33,797 bases of DNA, from the NCBI GenBank assembly GCA_035378845.1, contig DAOSUP010000015.1, positions 1 through 33,797 on the forward strand, written 5' to 3'. Below the pieces are notes generated by a model. The model saw only the letters and a program-made list of their open reading frames with translations. It was not told the DNA's origin and ran no database searches. A program made the position numbers and the translations under genes. Positions 15,256-23,118 of this stretch are shown in pieces; position 1 is the first letter of the stretch; the number at the start of each line of letters is the position of its first letter. The stretch comes from JAKOUL01 sp035378845. GTDB taxonomy: Bacteria > Dictyoglomota > Dictyoglomia > Dictyoglomales > Dictyoglomaceae.

Positions 15256-15737
15256 TGAGTAAACAAATTCTTATTGCATATTTTACCTGGTCTGGAAATA
15301 CCCATAAGATTGCAAATTTAATACACAAGGAAGTAGATGGAACTATATTTGAGATACAGCCTGAAGTGCCATATCCTAATTCATATAATGTGGTAGTAGA
15401 GCAGGCAAAGAAAGAGATAAGAGCAGGATATAAGCCTCCTTTAAAAACAAAGGTGGATAATATAGAGTTATACGACACAATCTTTTTAGGTTCACCTAAC
15501 TGGTGGGGTACAATAGCCCCACCAGTGGCAACATTTTTATCTGAATATGATTTATCAGGGAAAACCATCATACCTTTCTGCTCCCATGGTGGAGGCGGTC
15601 AGGAGAGGATATTCAGTGATATATCAAAACTTTGTCCAAAATCAAAAGTATTAGAAGGATTTGTAGTATATGGAAGTGGAGGAGGAGACTTACAGACTAA
15701 AGTATCCTCATGGCTCCATAAATTAAATATTAAATAA
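15255..15737 (+). CDS. flavodoxin-family protein
   Basis: A 160-residue single-domain flavodoxin fold. The FMN phosphate loop is YFTWSGNTHKIA near the N-terminus, and the isoalloxazine-binding loops are probably LGSPNWWGTIAPP and FCSHGGGGQER. It matches the flavodoxin_4 type seen in anaerobes as stand-alone electron carriers or quinone-reductase-like proteins. The start ATG overlaps the stop of the preceding aldo/keto reductase, so translation is coupled and a shared redox function is likely. Confidence 0.88.
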   Translation: MSKQILIAYFTWSGNTHKIANLIHKEVDGTIFEIQPEVPYPNSYNVVVEQAKKEIRAGYKPPLKTKVDNIELYDTIFLGSPNWWGTIAPPVATFLSEYDLSGKTIIPFCSHGGGGQERIFSDISKLCPKSKVLEGFVVYGSGGGDLQTKVSSWLHKLNIK

Positions 15738-15764
15738 GGAAAAGGTTACTCTAACTTTTTTCTT
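15738..15764 (+). terminator. weak candidate terminator after the flavodoxin gene
   Basis: GGTTA-CTC-TAACT within A-rich and T-rich arms (about 15740-15762) can form a short stem with one G-U pair followed by TTTTTTC. The stem is weak for a thermophile. The next gene has its own ribosome site 120 bp further on. Confidence 0.3.
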
Positions 15765-15885
15765 AAGTTTTCAATAATATACATCAGGATTAAACCTGAA
15801 AGGGGCTCTGTATATTTTCTTATTTTCCTTCTTAATTTTTAATAGTAAAATAAAAACAATCTATGAAAAGAGGAGGAGATAAAAA

Positions 15886-16425
15886 ATGTCTGAAGACCTT
15901 ATAAAACGAGTAGAGAAATTGGAAAGAGAGAACCGATTACTAAAAAGAATTTTCTTCTTTGTTCTCTTTGCATTTTTAGGGATATTCCTTATCGGAGCAA
16001 CCGAGGGATGGGATAAAGAAATAGTAACCGAGAGCCTCAAGATAGTAGATAAAACAGGGAATACTCGAATACTGTTGCATACTTCTGAGGATGGGATATC
16101 AGAAATTCTTTTTTATGACTCTAAAGGACAAACAAAATTGCAAATGGTTGTTTCTAAAGATGGAGTGGCAGGAATTGGTCTTTCTGACTATAATGAAAAA
16201 TTAAGACTGGCAATGGCTGTTTCTGAGGATGGAACACCAATGATTGGTCTTTCTGACTATAATGAAAATTTAAGACTGGGGATGGTTGTTTCTGAGGACA
16301 AATCAGAAATTACTTTTTTTGACTCTAATGAGAAATTAAGACTGCTAATGGCTGTTACTGAGGATACAGGGTCAACAATTACTCTTTTTGACTCTAAAGG
16401 GGAAGTAATCAAATTTTTACCTTAA
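15886..16425 (+). CDS. membrane-anchored protein with about five beta-type repeats
   Basis: A 179-residue protein of unknown function. Residues 1-20 are a charged, coiled-coil-like start (KRVEKLERENRLLKR); about 21-38 form a single hydrophobic helix (FFFVLFAFLGIFLIG), so the rest is probably outside the cytoplasmic membrane. From about 45 on there are repeats of 25-27 residues with the pattern LRL-x-M-x-V-S-E-D-G-x-x-x-I-x-L-x-D-x-NEK, five units in all, the middle ones almost identical even in DNA (about 16170-16360). The alternating hydrophobic pattern suggests a beta-solenoid or stacked beta-hairpins. Repeats of the form D-x-x-G-K-x-R-L-x-L-x-V-x-x-D-G are seen in hypothetical proteins of many bacteria. 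The ribosome site is GAGGAGGAG. Confidence 0.75.
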   Translation: MSEDLIKRVEKLERENRLLKRIFFFVLFAFLGIFLIGATEGWDKEIVTESLKIVDKTGNTRILLHTSEDGISEILFYDSKGQTKLQMVVSKDGVAGIGLSDYNEKLRLAMAVSEDGTPMIGLSDYNENLRLGMVVSEDKSEITFFDSNEKLRLLMAVTEDTGSTITLFDSKGEVIKFLP

Positions 16426-16470
16426 ATTATACTTTTGGAAATTACCCCTACTTAGATATTTTTATAGCTT

Positions 16471-16495
16471 AAGGGATAATATACCCTTTCTTTAC
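16471..16495. terminator. candidate bidirectional terminator between convergent genes
   Basis: AAGGG (16471-16475), an 8-base AT loop and CCCTT (16484-16488) followed by a T-rich run lie between the ends of the beta-repeat gene and the leftward small membrane protein gene. The position suits a shared terminator, but the stem is only five pairs. Confidence 0.35.
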
Positions 16496-16517
16496 CAGTT
16501 TTGCTGATCCTTTATTA

Positions 16518-16823
16518 CTAAAATCCACCCACAAACGGAAGTATCATAAAGATACTTACAGGAGCTCCAGCTAAAAAGAATCCAAATATACTAATTATTA
16601 TAAGCCATGTACCAATAGCCTTACTTTTTACTTTCATAGCTACAGCTCCTAAAATAATTGCAATAAGAGAAAGAACAATTCCCCAAGTGCCCCAATTCAC
16701 AAGTGTCTTTCCACCAGTAAGCTTAAAAAGTGTTGCAAGCTCTCCCAGCCCTGCCATTTCAATTGCAAAAATAATCCCTAATATCTCACCTATTAATGAT
16801 ATTAAGCCTCCAGCCTCCCCCAT
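16518..16823 (-). CDS. small membrane protein, three predicted TM segments
   Basis: A 101-residue hydrophobic protein of unknown function. Three membrane-spanning stretches are visible: LISLIGEILGIIFAIEMAGL, WGIVLSLIAIILGAVAM and the C-terminal IGTWLIIISIFGFFLAGAP region. It resembles small DUF4064-like proteins, which is a weak similarity. A longer frame starts at 16907, but the ATG at 16823 has GGGAGGT eight bases upstream and gives a clean membrane protein, whereas the extra 28 residues look non-genuine. It converges with the beta-repeat gene and diverges from the MFS transporter. Confidence 0.65.
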   Translation of the reverse strand: MGEAGGLISLIGEILGIIFAIEMAGLGELATLFKLTGGKTLVNWGTWGIVLSLIAIILGAVAMKVKSKAIGTWLIIISIFGFFLAGAPVSIFMILPFVGGF

Positions 16824-16959
16824 TATTTTTGACCTCCCTTTTCTAATTAATAATTGAGCTATATTTATTCTCTCTAATATATAGAATAAGTCAAGGTTAC
16901 ACCTCATCTCGCAAAAAATTTCTCTATGAAATTATCATCCCCTTTGATAGAATAATAGT

Positions 16960-18207
16960 ATGTCATTAAGTAAGGAAGATTATCATTTTAATTTTATTGT
17001 AAATACTTTAGATGGCGTCTTTTTCAACTTAGGGATGACTCTTGGCTCTATATATACCTTTTTTCCGCTTTTCCTGAAAAATCTTGGTGCGGGAAACTTT
17101 GAAATAAGCCTAATTCCAGCTATTACTAATTTAGGGTGGGCTATTCCTGGAATTTTGGGAGCAAAATATGCAGAAAAATATGCTAAAAAGATAAATATGC
17201 TTCTTAAATTTACCTGGGGCTCAAGGGTTCCATATATAATTTTATCTTTGGTTGTATTTTTCTTAGCCCCATATAATCCAAAACTTACTATTTATATTGC
17301 TCTTCTCCTCTTAGGAATTATAACCTTTTCTATGGGTTTTTTAGGACCTTGTTGGATGAGTATGGTGGAGAAGGTCATTCTTTATAAGAGAAGGGGGATA
17401 TTTTTCGCCCTTGGAAGTGGGATTGGAACCCTTATGGGGATAGGAGGGGCAGAGTTAGCAAGGTATTTTTTGAATAGATATCCTTTCCCTATGAACTTTG
17501 GATATATCTTTCTAATTGCAGGAATTGTATCCACCTTCTCTGTATCCTTTTTGAGCTTAACAAGAGAAGAACCAGATAGTATTAGAAAGGAAGAAGTAAG
17601 TTTTTATACATATATAAAGGGGATGAAAGAGGTACTTCTAAATAAAAACTTCAGGAACTATTTGATAACAAGAATTTTAGGATCTATTACACCTCCCTTT
17701 GCTACATTTATTGTGGTATTTGCTCTAAAAAAATTTTTAATTCAAGAGACGATTGTAGCAGAATATACTGCTGTTCTTGCCGTATCTCAAGGTCTATCTT
17801 CTTTTCTATTTGGAGTTTTAGGTGATAAATATGGACACAAATTGATTATTAGTCTGGGAAAAATCTCTTCCATAACTGGGCTCCTTTTACTTCTATTTGG
17901 AAACTCTCCTACTTTTATATATTTAGTCTATATTCTTTTGGGGATGGCAAATAGCTCTGCTTCTGTGGGAGATCAGACTCTCAGTTTAGATCTTGTTCCA
18001 AAGGATAAAAAGGAACTTTTTTTAGGTTCTCTAAACTTAATAGTCTCACCTTTTGCCTTTATATCCCCTTTAATTGCAGGAAAAATTGTAGATTTTTGGG
18101 GATTTGAGATGCTATTTAGTATCTCATTAATACTAAGCTTGATTACTCTTTGTTTCCTTTTAAGGACTGTTAGTGATCCCAGAAGAAAAATCAGTCAAAA
18201 TGCGTAA
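16960..18207 (+). CDS. major facilitator superfamily transporter
   Basis: A 415-residue integral membrane protein with about twelve hydrophobic segments. It has the loop 2-3 motif region (GAKYAEKYAKKINML, a loose form of the G-x-x-x-D-R-x-G-R-R signature) and the matching second-half loop FGVLGDKYGHKLII, which is the better match. A charged central loop is at about 200-225 (LTREEPDSIRKEEVSFY). The substrate is unknown; a sugar or drug exporter is equally possible. No Shine-Dalgarno is visible before ATG 16960; TAGAAT at 16948-16953 lies six bases upstream, so it may be leaderless. Confidence 0.82.
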   Translation: MSLSKEDYHFNFIVNTLDGVFFNLGMTLGSIYTFFPLFLKNLGAGNFEISLIPAITNLGWAIPGILGAKYAEKYAKKINMLLKFTWGSRVPYIILSLVVFFLAPYNPKLTIYIALLLLGIITFSMGFLGPCWMSMVEKVILYKRRGIFFALGSGIGTLMGIGGAELARYFLNRYPFPMNFGYIFLIAGIVSTFSVSFLSLTREEPDSIRKEEVSFYTYIKGMKEVLLNKNFRNYLITRILGSITPPFATFIVVFALKKFLIQETIVAEYTAVLAVSQGLSSFLFGVLGDKYGHKLIISLGKISSITGLLLLLFGNSPTFIYLVYILLGMANSSASVGDQTLSLDLVPKDKKELFLGSLNLIVSPFAFISPLIAGKIVDFWGFEMLFSISLILSLITLCFLLRTVSDPRRKISQNA

Positions 18208-18448
18208 GAATATCCTAACAGTGTTCTTAAGGATCTCCACACAAACAAACTTGTTGCCTTATTAATCCTTTTATCTTTTTTAACTTTCTACCCCTTTAAA
18301 TATGATATTTTCTCATTGGGATTTAGAGATAAAAAATTTTCCTTATATTTTAAGATTCTCATATATTTTTTATGAGGCAATTCAAAAATTTGATGATGAA
18401 GAGCATTGTGGATTATAATATTTTATATTTAGAAAGAGAGGGAGAGGG

Positions 18449-20833
18449 ATGAAAAAGATATTATTAGTTATTCTTATAATCTCCTTTATTTTATCTGCCA
18501 CTGTATCAGCTCTGGGACAGGAGAACTTCTTTGAATTGGTGAAAACCGGTACTCCAGAAAAGGTAAAAGAGGCAATTAAAGCTGGAGCAGATGTTAATGC
18601 TAAGGATAAAGATGGCAGAACTCCACTGATGTATGCAGCTGAGAATGAAAATATAGAAGTTATCAAGATTTTTTTAGGAGCTGGATTAGATGTTAATGCT
18701 AAGGATAAATATGGTAAGACTCCACTGATGTATGCAGCTGAGAATAATCAGAATCCAGAGGTTATCAAACTTCTTTTAGGAGCTGGAGCAGATATTAATG
18801 CTAAGGATAAAGATGGTAAGACTCTACTGATGTATGCAGCTGAGAATGAGAATATAGAGGTTATCAAGATTTTTTTAGGAGCTGGATTAGACGTTAATGC
18901 TAAGGATGAATTTGGCAAGACTCCACTGATGTATGCAGCTTTGAATAACCAGAGTCCAGAGGTTATCAAGCTTCTTTTAGAAGCTGGAGCAGATATTAAT
19001 GCTAAGGATGAATTTGGTACTACTCTGTTGATGTGGGCAGCTGAGAATGAGAATATAGAGGTTATTAAGATTTTTTTAGGAGCTGGATTAGATGTTAATG
19101 CTAAGGATAAATATGGCAGGACTCCACTGATGTATGCAGCTGAATATAACCAGAATCCAGAGGCTATCAAACTTCTTTTAGGATCTGGGGCAGATATTAA
19201 TGCCAGGGATAAAGATGGCATGACTCTACTGATGTATGCAGCTGAGAATGAGAATATAGAGGTTATTAAGATTTTTTTAGGAGCTGGATTAGATGTTAAT
19301 GCTAAGGATGAAGATGGCACGACTCCACTGATGTATGCAGCTAAATATAACCAGAATCCAGAGGTTACTAAACTTCTTTTAGGAGCTGGAGCAGATATTA
19401 ATGCTAAGGATAAATATGGTAGAACTCCACTGATGTATGCAGCTGAGAATAATCAGAATCCAGAGGTTACTAAACTTCTTTTAGGAGCTGGATTAGATAT
19501 TAATGCTAAGGATGAATTTGGCATGACTCCACTGATGTATGCAGCTGAATATAACCAGAATCCAGAGGTTACTAAACTTCTTTTAGGAGCTGGAGCAGAT
19601 ATTAATGCTAAGGATGAAGATGGCACGACTCCACTGATGTGGGCAGCTTGGAATAACCAGAATCCAGAGGTTATCAAACTTCTTTTAGGAGCTGGAGCAG
19701 ATATTAATGCTAAGGATAAAAATGGCATGACTCCACTGATGTGGGCAGCTTGGAATAACCAGAATCCAGAGGTTATCAAACTTCTTTTAGGAGCTGGAGC
19801 AGATATTAATGTCAAAGATGAATTATTTGGCACGACTCCGCTGATGTGGGCAGCTTGGAAGAAGAGTCCAGAGGTTATCAAGCTTCTTTTGGAAGCTGGA
19901 GCAGATATTAATGTCAAAGATGAATTATTTGGTAAGACTCCACTAATGTATGCAGCTGAATATAACCAGAATCCAGAGGCTATCAAACTTCTTTTGGAAG
20001 CTGGAGCAGATATTAATGCTAAGGATGAATTTGGCATGACTCCACTGATGTATGCAGCTGAATATAACCAGAATCCAGAGGCTATCAAACTTCTTTTAGG
20101 ATCTGGGGCAGATATTAATGCCAGGGATAAAGATGGCATGACTCTACTGATGTATGCAGCTGAGAATGAGAATATAGAGGTTATTAAGATTTTTTTAGGA
20201 GCTGGATTAGATGTTAATGCTAAGGATAAATATGGCAGGACTCCACTGATGTATGCAGCTGAATATAACCAGAATCCAGAGGCTATCAAACTTCTTTTAG
20301 GATCTGGGGCAGATATTAATGCCAGGGATAAAGATGGCATGACTCTACTGATGTATGCAGCTGAGAATGAGAATATAGAGGTTATTAAGATTTTTTTAGG
20401 AGCTGGATTAGATGTTAATGCTAAGGATAAATATGGCAGAATTCCACTAATGTATGCAGCTTGGAATAACCAGAATCCAGAGGCTATCAAACTTCTTTTA
20501 GGATCTGGGGCAAATATTAATGCCAGGGATAAAGATGGCATGACTCCACTGATGTATGCAGCTTGGAATAAGAGTCCAGAGGTTATCAAGCTTCTTTTGG
20601 AAGCTGGAGCAGATATTAATGCTAAGGATAAAGATGGCATGACTCCACTAATGTATGCAGCTGAATATAACCAGAATCCAGAGGTCATTAAATTTCTTTT
20701 GGAAAGTGGAGCAGATGGAAAAGCCAAAAGTAAGGAAGGTAAAACAGCTTTTGACTATGCCGAAGAGAACGAATACAACGAATACATTAAAGATACTGAA
20801 GTTTACTGGCTCTTGAACGATGCCCAATATTAA
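18449..20833 (+). CDS. exported ankyrin-repeat protein, about 21 repeats
   Basis: A 794-residue protein. A signal peptide covers about 1-23 (MKKILLVILIISFILSATVSA) with no lipobox cysteine. It is followed by a capping repeat (ENFFELVKTGTPEKVKEAIKAGADVNAKD), about 21 full ankyrin repeats of 33 or 34 residues (consensus G-x-TPLMYAA-x-x-N-x-NPEVIKLLLGAGADINAKD) and a C-terminal cap (GKTAFDYAEEN). Two repeat types alternate: one with IKIFLGAGLDVN and one with IKLLLGAGADIN. Ankyrin arrays bind proteins; the export signal puts it in the periplasm or at the cell surface. Several repeats are identical in DNA, pointing to recent internal duplication. The ribosome site is GGGAGAGGG. The long minus-strand frames over it are artefacts of the repeats. 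Confidence 0.9.
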   Translation: MKKILLVILIISFILSATVSALGQENFFELVKTGTPEKVKEAIKAGADVNAKDKDGRTPLMYAAENENIEVIKIFLGAGLDVNAKDKYGKTPLMYAAENNQNPEVIKLLLGAGADINAKDKDGKTLLMYAAENENIEVIKIFLGAGLDVNAKDEFGKTPLMYAALNNQSPEVIKLLLEAGADINAKDEFGTTLLMWAAENENIEVIKIFLGAGLDVNAKDKYGRTPLMYAAEYNQNPEAIKLLLGSGADINARDKDGMTLLMYAAENENIEVIKIFLGAGLDVNAKDEDGTTPLMYAAKYNQNPEVTKLLLGAGADINAKDKYGRTPLMYAAENNQNPEVTKLLLGAGLDINAKDEFGMTPLMYAAEYNQNPEVTKLLLGAGADINAKDEDGTTPLMWAAWNNQNPEVIKLLLGAGADINAKDKNGMTPLMWAAWNNQNPEVIKLLLGAGADINVKDELFGTTPLMWAAWKKSPEVIKLLLEAGADINVKDELFGKTPLMYAAEYNQNPEAIKLLLEAGADINAKDEFGMTPLMYAAEYNQNPEAIKLLLGSGADINARDKDGMTLLMYAAENENIEVIKIFLGAGLDVNAKDKYGRTPLMYAAEYNQNPEAIKLLLGSGADINARDKDGMTLLMYAAENENIEVIKIFLGAGLDVNAKDKYGRIPLMYAAWNNQNPEAIKLLLGSGANINARDKDGMTPLMYAAWNKSPEVIKLLLEAGADINAKDKDGMTPLMYAAEYNQNPEVIKFLLESGADGKAKSKEGKTAFDYAEENEYNEYIKDTEVYWLLNDAQY
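20059..20460 (+). repeat. 201-bp tandem repeat inside the ankyrin gene
   Basis: Bases 20059-20259 and 20260-20460 are the same 201-bp unit (one 34- plus one 33-residue ankyrin repeat), differing at only three positions near the end. The first 169 bp are also found unchanged at 19141-19309. Such identity implies recent unequal recombination or gene conversion and makes the repeat number uncertain in any short-read assembly. Confidence 0.9.
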
Positions 20834-20951
20834 ATTAAGGAAATTGTTGATTTTAAACTGAAGCATTAAAAAGATTGATTTATATTAATACCTATTGCCT
20901 TACATAATTTTCTATGTAAAATTCCTTTGTTTTATAATATGGTTTACTTCA

Positions 20952-22480
20952 ATAGATAAAAATTTTTCCTTATATTTTAAGATTCTCATATATTTTTTGT
21001 GAGGCAATCCAAAAATTTGATGCTGAAGAGCATTGTGGATTATAATATCTTATATTTAAAAATTAGGAGGGGAGCGGTGAAAAAGACATTATTAGGTATT
21101 CTTATGATCTCCTTTATTTTATCTGCTACTGTACCAGTTCTGGGACAGGAAAACTTCTTTGAGCTGGTGAAAACCGGTACTCCAGAAAAGGTAAAAGAGG
21201 CAATTAAAGCAGGGGCAGATGTTAATGCTCGGGATAGATCGTATGGCAGGACTCCACTTATATGGGCAGCTATGAATAATAAGAATCCAGAAGTTATTAA
21301 AGTACTTTTGGAAGCTGGAGCAGATGTTAATGCTAAAGATGAATCATATAGCAGGACTCCATTAATATGGGCAGCTATAAATAATAATCCAGAAGTCATC
21401 AAAGTTCTTTTAGAAGGTGGAGCAGATGTTAATGCCAAGGATGAAAATGGTAAGACTCCACTTATATATGCAGCTGAGAATAATCAGAATCCAGAAGTCA
21501 CTAGGCTTCTTTTAGGGGCTGGAGCAAATGTTAATGCTAAGGATACATCGTATGGCAGGACTCCATTGATGTATGCAGCTTGTTATAACCAAAATCCAGA
21601 AGTCACCAAGCTTCTTTTAGGAGCTGGAGCAGATGTTAATGCTAAGGATGGAAATGGTAAGACTCCACTTATATATGCAGCTGAGAATAATCAGAGTCCA
21701 GAAGTTATCAAGCTTCTCTTAGGGGCTGGAGCAAATGTTAATGCCAAGGATACATCGTATAGCAGGACTCCACTTATATGGGCAGCTATGAATAATAAGA
21801 ATCCAGAAGTTATTAAAGTTCTTTTAGAAGGTGGAGCAGATGTTAATGCTAAGGGTGAAAATGATAAGACTCCACTTATATATGCAGCTGAGAATAATCA
21901 GAGTCCAGAGGTTATTAAGGTTCTCTTAGAAGGTGGAGCAAATGTTAATGTTAAGGATACATCGTATGGCAGGACTCCGTTGCTATGGGCAGCTATAAAG
22001 AATAAGAGCTCTGAAGTTATCAAGCTTCTTTTAGGAGCTGGTGCAGATGTTAATGCTAAGGATATATATGATATTACTCCACTGATATATGCAGTTATAA
22101 ATAACCAGAGTCCAGAAGTTATCAAAGTTCTCTTAGGAGCTGGGGCGGATGTTAATGCTAAGGATGAAGATGGTATGACTCCATTAATATGGGCAGCTAT
22201 AAAGAGTGAGAATCCAGAGATTATTAAACTTCTTTTAGGAGCTGGAGCAGACGGAAAAGCTAAAAGTGATGAAGGTAAAACGGCTTTTGACTATGCCGGG
22301 AGTAACCGTTACATCAAGGATAGTGAGGTTTACCAGCTCTTGAAGAATGCTCAGTATTAAATAAGGAAGTTGTTGAACTTTTAGCTGAGGTATTAGAAAA
22401 GATTGATTTATATTAATACCTATTGCCTTATATAATTTTCTATGTGAAATTCCTTTGTTTTATAGTATGGTTTACTTAAA
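20952..22480 (+). repeat. tandem ankyrin cassette, unit 2
   Basis: Second copy of the cassette: 5' flank 20952-21076, ankyrin gene 21077-22360, 3' flank 22361-22480. Compared with unit 1 its repeat array is about half as long and its repeats have diverged further (LIWAA and DVNAKD forms). Confidence 0.85.
21077..22360 (+). CDS. exported ankyrin-repeat protein, about 10 repeats (paralogue)
   Basis: A 427-residue paralogue of the preceding protein, with signal peptide MKKTLLGILMISFILSATV, the same N-terminal cap, ten full ankyrin repeats and the same C-terminal cap (DGKAKSDEGKTAFDYAG). Half the repeats carry an SYGRTPL or SYSRTPL start, giving 34-35-residue units that alternate with 33-residue ones. 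The start is GTG 21077, aligned with the ATG of the first gene and preceded by AGGAGGGGAG; the frame stays open to 20999, but that part is the duplicated non-coding flank. The protein is presumably exported, with a binding role like its neighbour; the binding partner is unknown. Confidence 0.88.
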   Translation: MKKTLLGILMISFILSATVPVLGQENFFELVKTGTPEKVKEAIKAGADVNARDRSYGRTPLIWAAMNNKNPEVIKVLLEAGADVNAKDESYSRTPLIWAAINNNPEVIKVLLEGGADVNAKDENGKTPLIYAAENNQNPEVTRLLLGAGANVNAKDTSYGRTPLMYAACYNQNPEVTKLLLGAGADVNAKDGNGKTPLIYAAENNQSPEVIKLLLGAGANVNAKDTSYSRTPLIWAAMNNKNPEVIKVLLEGGADVNAKGENDKTPLIYAAENNQSPEVIKVLLEGGANVNVKDTSYGRTPLLWAAIKNKSSEVIKLLLGAGADVNAKDIYDITPLIYAVINNQSPEVIKVLLGAGADVNAKDEDGMTPLIWAAIKSENPEIIKLLLGAGADGKAKSDEGKTAFDYAGSNRYIKDSEVYQLLKNAQY

Positions 22481-22540
22481 TAGATAAACTTTCTCCTTAT
22501 ATTTTAAGATTTTTCACATATATTTCTTATATGAGGCAAC
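22481..22540 (+). repeat. third copy of the ankyrin-cassette 5' flank, without a gene
   Basis: TAGATAAACTTTCTCC, TTATATTTTAAGAT and ATATGAGGCAA repeat the first 60 bp of the cassette 5' flank. The sequence then diverges and the defence-type operon begins, so the remainder of a third ankyrin unit has been lost or replaced. A second TGATGAGGCAATTC at 22563-22576 repeats part of it. Confidence 0.75.
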
Positions 22541-22582
22541 AATACAGTTTAATATCGATTTTTGATGAGGCAATTCGGCTCC

Positions 22583-22611
22583 TTGTTAAAAAGTTTAAAA
22601 AATGATATAAG
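22583..22611 (+). promoter_or_regulatory. promoter of the HEAT/STAND operon
   Basis: TTGTTA (22583-22588), a 17-bp spacer and TATAAG (22606-22611). The block TTGTTAAAAAGTTTAAAAAA is nearly the same as the one at 28110-28138 in front of the two-TM protein gene, so the two transcription units probably share control. Confidence 0.6.
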
Positions 22612-22655
22612 TTATATTATAAAGTGAAGAAATGAAATCAGTTAAGGAGGAGGGG

Positions 22656-23118
22656 ATGCTGTTCAAACCAAATGTAGATAAATGAAAGAAATATGGATCT
22701 TAAGGGTTTGGTAAAAGCTTTAGGATATAGATACAAAGATATTCAGAATCAGAGTCAAGTTCAGAATGAAGCAATGGATGCTCTTATTCAGATAGATGAA
22801 CCTGCAGTTGATTTACTCATTCGAACTTTGAACAATGAATTTATTGGACCATCAGATTCGGATATTCAGATGAGAATTGTGAGAATTCTTGGTGAGATAG
22901 GAACTAAAAAGGTAGTTAATGCACTTATTGAGGTTCTGGATGGCGATATTAAGGATATTAGGTATGAAGTAGCAATGGATTGATTGTGCAAAGGCAACGA
23001 GGAGGAAACTAAAAGGATTCTTCAAAAGTTAGAAATTGATATGGAGGATCTTCAAATATTCTTGGAAGATTATATACAAATTTATTATCAAGAAGTATTA
23101 GGAATTAGACAATGCTAA
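22656..23118 (+). pseudogene. HEAT-repeat protein gene, broken by a frameshift and an in-frame stop
   Basis: A strong ribosome site (AAGGAGGAGGGG) precedes ATG 22656, which opens MLFKPNVDK and then hits TGA at 22683. That N-terminus is typical of HEAT-repeat proteins (FKPNV-x-KMK...DLKGLVKAL). The rest of the protein continues in another frame from about 22684 (DLKGLVKALGY, EPAVDLLIRTL, RIVRILGEIGTKKVVNALIEVL). At 22981 an in-frame TGA stops it, yet the same frame then stays open for 44 more codons (GNEEETKRILQKLE and on) to TAA at 23116-23118, overlapping the start of the next gene by 7 bp. Loss of single bases in two A-runs near 22682-22692 would explain the first break. Decay or base-calling errors are both possible. 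Confidence 0.7.

Larger units (their letters stand above)
18324..20951 (+). repeat. tandem ankyrin cassette, unit 1 (5' flank, gene, 3' flank)
   Basis: The 125-bp 5' flank (18324-18448) containing CCTTATATTTTAAGATTCTC and TGAGGCAA, the signal-peptide codons and the 3' flank (20834-20951) all recur in unit 2 (20952-22480) with high identity. The 3' flanks share runs such as TTTATATTAATACCTATTGC. The two units are therefore a direct tandem duplication with different numbers of ankyrin repeats inside. Confidence 0.85.

Noticed and set aside
18208..18240. Terminator after the MFS gene from TAAGAA and TTCTTA arms
   Set aside because: The arms are six AT-rich pairs around a 13-base loop with no T tract; too weak to call.
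19453..20727. Minus-strand frame of 424 codons opposite the ankyrin gene (and shorter ones at 18748-19320 and 21040-21438)
   Set aside because: The ankyrin repeats keep the antisense frame free of stops by periodicity; the predicted protein is a low-complexity mirror of the repeats with no ribosome site.
20999..21076. GTG 20999 as start of the second ankyrin protein
   Set aside because: This segment is the duplicated non-coding 5' flank; the homologous first gene begins at the position corresponding to GTG 21077, which has a strong ribosome site.
22656..22685. A nine-residue regulatory leader peptide ahead of the HEAT gene
   Set aside because: Its sequence MLFKPNVDK is the expected N-terminus of HEAT-repeat proteins, so a frameshifted start of the same gene explains it better than an attenuator.
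22981..22983. TGA 22981 as a selenocysteine codon
   Set aside because: HEAT-repeat proteins have no known selenocysteine, and no SECIS-like stem-loop is evident directly after the codon.
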